Of a stretch of 28,712 nucleotides of DNA, positions 1 to 8,400 are shown one piece after another (the first letter of the stretch is position 1; the number at the start of each line of letters is the position of its first letter). A model generated the notes under the pieces. The model was not told the origin of the DNA. It searched no databases and saw only the letters and a program-made list of their open reading frames with translations. A program made the translations under genes and the position numbers. Source of the DNA: a virus. The stretch covers positions 1 to 28,712 of the IMG/VR virus record IMGVR_UViG_3300042519_000575; one strand, 5' to 3'.

Positions 1-50
1 TAGAAGAAATTCAGCTTTCTTTAAGAGAGATTACGAATAATAATTGTTAA
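1..50 (+). CDS. 3' end of an upstream gene (partial)
   Basis: One frame stays open from the window edge to a TAA at 48-50 and would encode a C-terminus ending EEIQLSLREITNNNC. The stop lies 18 nt before the next start, which fits the tight spacing of this operon. The fragment is too short to assign. By position, just before the connector gene, it could be any head or portal-region protein. The other two frames close early. Confidence is limited because only 16 codons are visible. Confidence 0.4.
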   Translation, partial: EEIQLSLREITNNNC

Positions 51-68
51 ACAACAAAAGATAAAGAT

Positions 69-584
69 ATGGCATTTGCATTGTTTATAAGCAGAAATGA
101 TATTATTAAGACAACTCCGTTAGGTGGAGCAATAGATGCGGATAAACTAATTCCGTTTCTAAGAACTGCTCAAGAAAAGTATCTCCTAAATTTATTAGGT
201 ACAATACTTTATGATAAATTACAAAGTGATATTACATCAGGCTCTGTGACAGGTGATTATAAAACTTTATTAGAAGATTATGTTAAACCTACATTAGTAT
301 GGTATGCTTGTACAGAGTATATACCGTTCTCTTCAATTGATTTTAAATCAACAGGTGCAGTTAAGCATATATCAGAACAATCAACTGCTCCAACAAAGGT
401 AGAATTAGATTACTTAAATACAAAAGCATTAAATAATGCAGATTATTATGCAACTAGAATGCAAGATTGGTTGCAAGCAACATCTGATGCTGGTGGAATA
501 CCAGAATACCTACAGGTAACAGGTGACCAAACAGAAGTTTATCCTGATAAATCATCACAATACTTTGGTGGAATACATTTTTAA
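69..584 (+). CDS. Head-tail connector-like protein (DUF6712-type)
   Basis: This 171-aa, mostly helical protein opens the tail side of the structural operon. Its N-terminal pattern (ISRNDI, then a run around residues 24-50 predicting a long helix with YLLNLLG) and its size resemble the DUF6712/gp6-like connector proteins of Bacteroidota phages, which sit between portal and tail. The ATG at 69 follows AAGATAT and an AATTGTTAAA motif at 42-51. The next gene starts 10 nt after its stop. The family call comes from remembered resemblance and gene order, not a search, and a different neck protein is possible. Confidence 0.55.
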   Translation: MAFALFISRNDIIKTTPLGGAIDADKLIPFLRTAQEKYLLNLLGTILYDKLQSDITSGSVTGDYKTLLEDYVKPTLVWYACTEYIPFSSIDFKSTGAVKHISEQSTAPTKVELDYLNTKALNNADYYATRMQDWLQATSDAGGIPEYLQVTGDQTEVYPDKSSQYFGGIHF

Positions 585-593
585 TAAACTATT

Positions 594-1106
594 ATGGGAG
601 TAGATATAACGGCAACATCTAATTTTTGTGTATATTATGTAATGTTAGACTATTGGAAGACGATTTTAAAGAATCATCCTTCTATTGGTTTTGTAACACA
701 TGGAGATATATTCTCTACAGATGTTAAAGAATTCCCTATGTATCCTCTTGCTAACATTTATGTTGAGGATGCTACAATGACTCCTAAAACGATGACATAT
801 CGTATTACATTAACTCTTGCAGATAAAGTAAAGTTGATTAATGTAGATTCGATTGATAATAAAAATAAACAAATTATACCATACGAAGGTATAGATGATT
901 TAGATGATATATACTCAAACACTATTGGTATCATTAATGATGTATTAGCATTCTCATATAACTTTGGTCAATTTGAAATTGGAGAAATAAAGTGTGTTCC
1001 ATTTGTAGATGAGTTTGATAATGGATTAGCAGGATGGGTAACTTCATTTGATGTTATAGTTCCTAACGAATGTTGGAATCAATGTACATTTAATTTATTA
1101 GGATAA
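594..1106 (+). CDS. Neck or tail-terminator-type protein
   Basis: The 170-aa product has an N-terminal helix with many aromatic residues (FCVYYVMLDYWKTIL), then the segment HPSIGFVTHGD and a beta-rich body ending in NECWNQCTFNLLG. Proteins with this plan (a short N-terminal helix, 'hP.i..vt.GdI', then a 'yPlanI.v' strand) are common just after the connector in Bacteroidota siphophages. By gene order it could cap the tail tube (tail terminator) or complete the neck. The next ATG begins 2 nt after its stop, so translation is probably coupled. The role is inferred from context. Confidence 0.5.
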   Translation: MGVDITATSNFCVYYVMLDYWKTILKNHPSIGFVTHGDIFSTDVKEFPMYPLANIYVEDATMTPKTMTYRITLTLADKVKLINVDSIDNKNKQIIPYEGIDDLDDIYSNTIGIINDVLAFSYNFGQFEIGEIKCVPFVDEFDNGLAGWVTSFDVIVPNECWNQCTFNLLG

Positions 1107-1107
1107 G

Positions 1108-1473
1108 ATGACAAGAAGAGAAGCTATTGCTAAGATAGTTCCTGTAGTCAGACAAAATGTCATAAATAACCTTAACGGTAGAAACAACAAAGTCATTCGG
1201 ACAAGAATGGTTGGTAATCAAAAAGTTAAGGTATATAAATACCCATACCCACGAACAAGAACTTTACTTAATTCTATAAAGGTAGTTCAATTAAAGGATA
1301 CTATATTTGTAAGTTCTGTTTATTATGGTTCTTACTTAGATTCAGGAACAAGATTTATTAAACCTGCTAGACCATGGTTTACAGATGCAATAACTAAAGG
1401 AGTAGAAGATACTTTAACTGCTGAAATGGAAAAAGCATTGGGTGATGAAATATTAGCAATGCTCCGTTCATAA
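1108..1473 (+). CDS. HK97 gp10-like tail completion / neck protein
   Basis: This is a 121-aa basic protein. The block at about residues 72-95, YGSYLDSGTRFIKPARPWF, matches the signature of HK97-gp10-like and related neck proteins (an 'h.eyGt....pARPFl' motif), which attach the tail to the head. The N-terminal half is rich in Arg and Lys and could contact DNA or the connector ring. It starts directly after the gene at 594 and is followed by 37 nt without a gene. The motif is seen; the neck role is established for the family. Confidence 0.65.
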   Translation: MTRREAIAKIVPVVRQNVINNLNGRNNKVIRTRMVGNQKVKVYKYPYPRTRTLLNSIKVVQLKDTIFVSSVYYGSYLDSGTRFIKPARPWFTDAITKGVEDTLTAEMEKALGDEILAMLRS

Positions 1474-1510
1474 CAAACCCAATTGAGGTGGTTAAATAAT
1501 AAAAGATTAG

Positions 1511-2695
1511 ATGGCAGTTTTTATTATTCAATCACCAGCAAGTGCTTCATTATCACAATCACCGGTTGTATATAATGTTAGTTCATCAACAGATGTAGGA
1601 CAACCACAATTCCAATATAAATTAGACTTATATTATTGGACAGGTTCTATATCAAATTCAGGTTCTACACCATCATATACATTATCTAAATATCCTAATC
1701 AAGCATTAGTTGGTATCTTTGATGTATCTCGTATAGTAAACTCAACACTTACATCAACTGCTTTTGAAAATCCATCAAATACAACATGGATTAAAGGTGA
1801 TGCATACTACAAATATTTTATTACTGCAAGTAGTACATATGTAACATCATCACATCTTCAATCAAAACCTACAATTGCATTAGATGGTTATGCTTTATCA
1901 CCATCTTTAATTAATTTTAATCTTTTACCAGTAGAACCATATTTCCCATTCTTAACATCAGGTCCTTCTTCACAAAGTGTTTACTTAGAAAGTCCAGGTG
2001 AGTTGGGTGTATATAAAGGTAATATAGCTCAAACTAATATTGCAACTTCAGTAGTTTATAGTGGTAGTAATGGAAGTAATGGAGTTTATAACTTAGTTAC
2101 ATCTACTAACACAACATCTACACAAATAGAAAGAGTACCATTCTCACCAGGTCAAACAGGTTTTCCATTATCAACATTAACAACAGGTCATACATACTCA
2201 ATACAAGCATACTCAGGCTCAGTATCGTTAAGTCCAAAAATAAATTATAGTATAGATTGTAGAAAGATATATCCGAATGTAAGAGTTATGTGGAAAAACA
2301 AATACGGACAATTCGACTATTATAATTTTAATGGAGTAAATAGAGAAACATTTAATACTAAAACACAAACATATCAACCAACGGTTGGTACTTGGAATTC
2401 AAGAACACTATCAGTTGGTGCAAATGAATCTTCTATTTTAAATTATATTACTGATACTTCACAAACAATACAGGTCAATACTGATTGGTTAGATGAAGAG
2501 TATAATGATGTATTCAAACAACTATTAGTTTCAGATGAAATCTATTGGTTGTATAATGAAAAGACTAGTGGTACAGATGTAAAACCATTAACTATTAAAA
2601 CAAACGCATTACAATTTAAAACATATGTTAATGATAAGCAAATTCAATACACAATTGAATTTGAATTAGGACAAAGCTATAAGTTTATAATCTAA
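1511..2695 (+). CDS. Tail/baseplate structural protein
   Basis: The 394-aa product is rich in Ser, Thr, Asn and Tyr and looks almost all-beta. The N-terminus (residues 1-60, FIIQSPASASLSQSPVVYNV) resembles the start of distal-tail or receptor-facing proteins. The C-terminal 150 residues (RVMWKNKYGQFDYYNF, later TDWLDEEYNDVFKQLLVSDE) form a conserved-looking block I associate with Bacteroidota phage tail genes between neck and fibre. It could be a tail-tip hub or distal tail protein, or less likely the tail tube. The next gene begins 2 nt after its stop in a TAATATG arrangement. Confidence 0.5.
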   Translation: MAVFIIQSPASASLSQSPVVYNVSSSTDVGQPQFQYKLDLYYWTGSISNSGSTPSYTLSKYPNQALVGIFDVSRIVNSTLTSTAFENPSNTTWIKGDAYYKYFITASSTYVTSSHLQSKPTIALDGYALSPSLINFNLLPVEPYFPFLTSGPSSQSVYLESPGELGVYKGNIAQTNIATSVVYSGSNGSNGVYNLVTSTNTTSTQIERVPFSPGQTGFPLSTLTTGHTYSIQAYSGSVSLSPKINYSIDCRKIYPNVRVMWKNKYGQFDYYNFNGVNRETFNTKTQTYQPTVGTWNSRTLSVGANESSILNYITDTSQTIQVNTDWLDEEYNDVFKQLLVSDEIYWLYNEKTSGTDVKPLTIKTNALQFKTYVNDKQIQYTIEFELGQSYKFII

Positions 2696-2696
2696 T

Positions 2697-4811
2697 ATGG
2701 GGCAAATTTCAACACAATCTTATAGAGCCAAATTAGTAGCTAATGGTATTATCCTTGATACATTTAATGATGAGGATTTAAAGATTAGTAATAATGTAAC
2801 TAATCTATTTGATATAGGAACAATACCTGCTGAATTCAGTAGAACTATAATGCTACCTGGCACAAAAAAGAATAATGCATTCTTTGAGCATGTATATGAT
2901 ATATCGGTTGAATCACCTGATAACTTTGCAACTAATGTTAAAGTTCCTGCTTATTTAGATTTCGATGGTATATATGCAGTAAATGGATATATCCAATTAA
3001 ACAAAGTTTCATTATACGAAAATAATTATATTGATTCATATGAGGTTTCTATGTATGGTTCTATATCATCATTCAGTAGAGATATTAACAGAGCATATCT
3101 AACAGATTTAACAACACTCTCACAGTACAACCATACTTCCTCTCTGGCGAACGTAACAGGCAGTTGGAGTAATCTATTGTTTAGTGGTACAATCGTTTAT
3201 CCTATGATAGATTACGGAAGTGCTTGGGGTTATACGGCAGGTGCTGATACAACGGGTATAGATGATGAAGCAGGAGCAATGACAGTACAGGATTTTAAAC
3301 CTGCAATTAAAATGAAAACTGTATGGGATGCAGTATTTCAATATACAGGTTTTACATATTCATCTTCATTCATGTCACAAGATTTTATTGATGATGTGTA
3401 TATGGTTTTAAACAGAGAATTAAAATATCCAAAATACTCTAATGTAAATTTGGAAACATATGGTCAAATAAAAATAGGTGCTATATCAGGAAGTAATATG
3501 ACTGATTTACCTTTATTGAATAATACTATAACTCAACTACCTTGGTTTAATACACAGTATGACCCACAGTTCTTTGTAGGTACTAATGCAAGTTATGAGG
3601 TAGAACGTTCTACTAAATTAGAAGGTGTATTAGATATCACAGTTTCTTTAAGTGGTAGTGTAAACAATTTACCTACTGATTGGAAACTATGTATGTGGCC
3701 AACTGGCTCTACTGCATCTACTGCTAGTGCAGTTGATTTAACTACATTTACTAATTTCTTTACTCAATTGAATGAAAGTAGAACAGGTGGTATAAATCAA
3801 GAATATCAATTAGCAACTAAGTTTACAACTCCAATACTAAATCCATCATATTATTATTTTGGATTATATCATGGAAGTTATGCATCAGGTAGTGCAGTTG
3901 ATGTAGTATTAGACCCAAAAGGAAAACCTAAATCATTTGTAGAGATAAAGAAAGTTAAGTATGCAGCAGATTTTAGAGTATTAGATATACCTTCAAATAT
4001 GCCATACGGAACTAATGGTATAAAATTGGTAGATTTCATTAAAGGAATACAAAAGAAATATAATTTAGTAATATATCCTGATAAGAGAAATTCTAATCAA
4101 ATGATTGTTGAAACATTTAACAATTGGTATAACAAAGGAACTGTAAAAGACTTTAATAAGTTTATCAATATAAATGAAAAGATAGATACAATACCAGCGA
4201 ATAATTTAGCAGTTAATAAACTTACATTTGGTGATTCGTTGGATACAGATTATATATCACAACAATTTGCAAAGGCACAGAATAGAAAGTATGGTGAATC
4301 ATTTTTTACAGATACCCAAAACTTTTTCTCACAAGGTGAGTTTGCAGTTCAAACTACATTTGCATCTTCTCCATTAAGATATGTTGATGGTACAGGTCTT
4401 TCTGGCTCAGCACAATCAACGGTAACAACTAATAAAATATTTGTTGAAGATAATTACTTTAGTACAGAGCAAATAATTTGTTTAGGTTCTTATTACGATA
4501 ATACTTACAGAGTAACTCAGGTAACATTAAAAGATGCATTTGGAAATACGATTATTAACTATGGTGATGATATTATAGTTACTGTTAATTATACTTTCCA
4601 ACCTTGTAATGGTGGTTCATTTACAACACCTGTACAAATTACTATACCAAATGGACAATCTACAAACGGAAATTATTATGCATCAATCGCATATGTTGAT
4701 TGTGGGTATGGTGGTTGTACGATAGAACAACAATCTGCGAATTGTGTATATAGTATTATAGGACCAACAGGATTAGGAGTTGCAAGTTATTCACCAATTC
4801 AACCTTGTTAA
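2697..4811 (+). CDS. Tail-tip/baseplate protein (large, beta-rich)
   Basis: This is a 704-aa structural protein. Residues about 20-65 contain DTFNDEDLKISNNV and a segment ending FSRTIMLPGTKKNNAFFEHV. That 'S+.f.lPGTk.NN.iF.hif' pattern recurs in tail-tip or baseplate proteins of Bacteroidota phages and prophages. The remainder is Ser/Thr/Tyr-rich and probably beta-sandwich. The last 40 residues carry several Cys (CGYGGC, CVYS, QPC), unusual for this operon. No enzymatic motif is evident. It sits between two other tail-tip-type genes, with 1-nt gaps on both sides that suggest coupled translation. Confidence 0.5.
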   Translation: MGQISTQSYRAKLVANGIILDTFNDEDLKISNNVTNLFDIGTIPAEFSRTIMLPGTKKNNAFFEHVYDISVESPDNFATNVKVPAYLDFDGIYAVNGYIQLNKVSLYENNYIDSYEVSMYGSISSFSRDINRAYLTDLTTLSQYNHTSSLANVTGSWSNLLFSGTIVYPMIDYGSAWGYTAGADTTGIDDEAGAMTVQDFKPAIKMKTVWDAVFQYTGFTYSSSFMSQDFIDDVYMVLNRELKYPKYSNVNLETYGQIKIGAISGSNMTDLPLLNNTITQLPWFNTQYDPQFFVGTNASYEVERSTKLEGVLDITVSLSGSVNNLPTDWKLCMWPTGSTASTASAVDLTTFTNFFTQLNESRTGGINQEYQLATKFTTPILNPSYYYFGLYHGSYASGSAVDVVLDPKGKPKSFVEIKKVKYAADFRVLDIPSNMPYGTNGIKLVDFIKGIQKKYNLVIYPDKRNSNQMIVETFNNWYNKGTVKDFNKFININEKIDTIPANNLAVNKLTFGDSLDTDYISQQFAKAQNRKYGESFFTDTQNFFSQGEFAVQTTFASSPLRYVDGTGLSGSAQSTVTTNKIFVEDNYFSTEQIICLGSYYDNTYRVTQVTLKDAFGNTIINYGDDIIVTVNYTFQPCNGGSFTTPVQITIPNGQSTNGNYYASIAYVDCGYGGCTIEQQSANCVYSIIGPTGLGVASYSPIQPC

Positions 4812-4812
4812 T

Positions 4813-5421
4813 ATGGCAAATAATAAAATATATATACCAACATATGTGAGTGACCAGAATTACAATCCATCAAGGGTTTTACCAAGGGTGTTTTTTAATA
4901 ATGGAATGCTTGATTGTGAAACTTTTTATATAGATGGTTGGGTAAATTCAAATGGAAGTGGAAGTGTTTACGGACAAACACAATTTCCATATTTTGATAA
5001 TTACAATGTTCCATCAGGCTCATCATTTCCAACAGAACAATCTGAATCATTACTATTTAATAATGAAGCAGTTGTGTATGGAGCATTACCAAACAATTCA
5101 TTATATTCAAATTATTGGAATAGTTATATTGAATTATTATATAACCCATATACAAGGTTAGTTAGAGCATCTGCTATTATACCATTAGCAGATTATTTTG
5201 ATTTAGAATTAAATGATATAGTTCAGTTTAGAAGTAATACATACCATTTGCGTTCAATAAACGATTATAATATAAAAAATGGTGAATGTCAAATAGAATT
5301 ATTAGGACCAATATTGCCAGATTCAATTAAGATAACAGTAACACCTGTGACAGGTAGTGGTGATTTTGGATGTGACTTTAATTCTGACTTTAATGGAAAA
5401 TTTGTTCGTTCAGTTTGTTAA
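4813..5421 (+). CDS. Tail-tip/baseplate-associated protein
   Basis: This 202-aa protein has no recognised family. I chose the ATG at 4813 (MANNKIYIPTY), 1 nt after the preceding TAA and in the TAATATGG context shared by 2697 and 10468, over an in-frame ATG at 4780 that would overlap the upstream gene. The sequence is rich in Asn, Tyr and Phe. Its middle (YNPYTRLVRASAIIPLADYFDLELNDIVQF, residues about 110-140) resembles a carbohydrate-binding or tail-tip beta fold. The C-terminus has paired Cys (FGCDFNSDFNGKFVRSVC). Its position before the fibre suggests a baseplate adaptor. Confidence 0.5.
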   Translation: MANNKIYIPTYVSDQNYNPSRVLPRVFFNNGMLDCETFYIDGWVNSNGSGSVYGQTQFPYFDNYNVPSGSSFPTEQSESLLFNNEAVVYGALPNNSLYSNYWNSYIELLYNPYTRLVRASAIIPLADYFDLELNDIVQFRSNTYHLRSINDYNIKNGECQIELLGPILPDSIKITVTPVTGSGDFGCDFNSDFNGKFVRSVC

Positions 5422-5444
5422 ATAATAAAATAAAGATATAAGAT

Positions 5445-8400
5445 ATGGCAAGTTTAACTCGCTCCCAATTAAAATCATCATCTAATACTACCTATACAAC
5501 TAATGGTGTAGGTGATATAGATGCATCAGAGGTAAGAACATTTAATGATAATTTGATTGAATCATTAATTACAAATGATTTAACATCATCTATGAATGTA
5601 TTAACTTCGGTTAGTGCATCATATGCTACAATAGCAGGTGGTGTAGTTGGAGGTATTCCATCATTAGCATCACTAAATGATTTTACATCATCACAGAATA
5701 CTAAGAATTCAACATTAGCATCATATACTGCAAGTAATGATAGTACAAATACTTCTCAAAATAGTAGATTAACTAATTTAGAATCTACATCAGCAAGTGT
5801 AAATACATCAATTGCAAATCTAAATACATTTAGTGCTAGTAATGGTAATGCATCTTTAAATTTATTTACATCTTCAGCTAATGGTAGATTAAATTCATTA
5901 GAATCACAAACTTCATCTTATGCTAATTCAGCATCTGTTGCAGTAGTAGATGCATCACAACAATCACAGATAAATGCTTTGATTGCAGCTACTAGTTCTT
6001 ATGCAACAAGTTCAGTTTCATTAACTTCTTTAAATGATTTTACTGCATCACAAGATACAAAGAATAGTACATTAGCAACTTATACAGGTTCTAACGATAC
6101 TAAATGGAATACATTAGGTGGACAAACTGGAAGTTATGTAACTTCAGCTATTACTGCAAGTTCATTAGTAACTGCATCTGTAAATCTTAACACAATTACA
6201 TTTACTAAAGGGGATACATCAACATTCAACATTACAGTTAATACAGGTAGTGGAACAACAACAGATTTAACTTCTTTGAATTCATTTACTGCATCACAAG
6301 ATACAAAGAACTTATCAGTAGGATATAGTACATCTTCATTGAATAGTTTTACTTCAAGTAATGCTAATACATCACTTAACTCTTATACTGCATCACAAGA
6401 TACAAAGAATAGTACATTAGCATCTGTAACATCATCTCTAAATAGTGCAACTGCATCTTTATTTACATCTGCAAGTTTAGGATTAACAACTGCTTCATTT
6501 AGTGGTAATACTATTACTTTCAAAAAAGGAGATGGTACAACATTTGGTTTAGTAATACCTGATATTAGTGCGAGTGCAGGAACTATATCATCTTCTGCAC
6601 AAATAGTTGAATTAGGATTTTTACAAACGAGTTCATTCAATTCTTATACATCATCTACAAATGGTAGATTAACAAATATAGAATCAACGACTGCAAGTTT
6701 ATTAATTGAAACACAAAACTTAGAATTGTTTAGTGCATCTGCATTATCTTCAATATCTCAGTTAAATGTATCATCTGCATCTCAACAAATTAGTATAGAT
6801 TCATTAAATACAAATAGTGGTAGTGTAAATAGTTCTATAACTCAGTTGAATGCAAGTTCTGCTTCTCAGCAAGTAAGTATCAATGCATTAAACGGAGCAA
6901 CTGCATCTTATGCAACTTCAGCAATTACTGCAAGTTCATTAGTAACTGCTTCGTTTAGTGGAAATACTTTAACCTTTACAAAAGGTAACGGAACTACCTT
7001 TGGTTTAGTAATACCCGATGTTAGTGGTTCTACAATAGATACAGGTAGTTTTGTAACAACTGCATCATTTAACGCATATACTACTTCACAAGATACAAAG
7101 AATAGTACATTAGCAACTTATACAGGAAGTAATGATACTAAATGGAGTACAATATCAAGTGTAACAAGTTCATTAATAGCATATACAGGAAGTAATAATA
7201 CTAAATGGAGTAACTTAGGTTCTCAATCAGGTAGTTTTATTACCGAAGCAGAAACAGGTTCATTTGTAAAATTAGATGTTGCTAATACATTTACACAACC
7301 ACAAAGAATAAATTATTCTGATGGAACTGGTTCTTTATTTACAACAGATAGAATACAAACTGAATTACCATCAACTAAAGAATATGGATATAGATTAAAA
7401 AATCAATTTGGTACTTCTGTAGTAGAAATGGGTCAAAGTGTTGGTGATGACTCCTCTGGATTTATTATTGTAACTAGTCAAAATAGTGGAGTAACTGCAA
7501 CTATAGGTAAAAATGGATTCGTAGGTAGAGTAGATACTACTCAATTTACTGCAAGTTTAGCTGAAGGATATGTATTTGTTGGTGATGGAAGTGGAAAAAC
7601 ATCATTAGTAGCAACATCATCATTTGGAGGAGCAACACCCGCAGGAACAGTTAGTTCATCTGCACAAATAACTTCATTAGGTTTTGTTAGTTCTTCGGTA
7701 ACTGCATCATCTTTAATAACTGCATCTGTAAATTTAAATACAATTACTTTTACTAAAGGAGATTCATCTACATTTGCTATAACTGTTAATACAGGTAGTG
7801 CAGGAACAACTATACCAGCAGGAACAATATCTGGCTCACAACAAATAACCGATTTAGGTTTTGTTTCATCATCTATAACGGCTAGTTCATTAGTAACTGC
7901 TTCGTTTAGTGGAAACACTTTAACATTTACAAAAGGAGATGCATCTACATTTGGTGTAGTAATACCTGATGTTAGTGGTAGTGCAGCAACTACAATATAT
8001 GATACAGTATATACAGGTGAGAGTATAACAAAAGGTGACCCATTATACATTAGTGGTTCGCAAGGTGCTAACCCAATAGTATTCAAAGCAGATGCGGCAG
8101 ACCCTAATAAGATGCCAGTAACATATGTATCAAACGAAACTATTGGTGCAGCAAATACAACTGAAGCAATTATATTAGGTCATATAGAAGGAATAGATTT
8201 AACTGGATATGTAGCAGGACAAACAATATATGTAGCAGAAGGTGGAGGATGGTCACTTAACTTACCATCAGGAAGTACTTCAATTACTCAATTATTAGGA
8301 GTAATAACCAAAGGTGGTAGTGGTGGAAAAGGATTAGTATTAAATCCAGGTCCTGCACAGTTACCAGGTTTAGATACAGGTAAGTTTTGGGTAGGTAATG

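Noticed and set aside
5660-8000. CRISPR-like array from regularly spaced repeats
   Set aside because: The repeats are in frame, imperfect, and encode fibre protein segments; spacing and content do not fit repeat-spacer units.
7541-8086. Long reverse-strand open frame opposite the fibre gene
   Set aside because: It is a shadow of the low-complexity repetitive fibre coding sequence; the translation mirrors the repeats and has no start context or neighbours on that strand.
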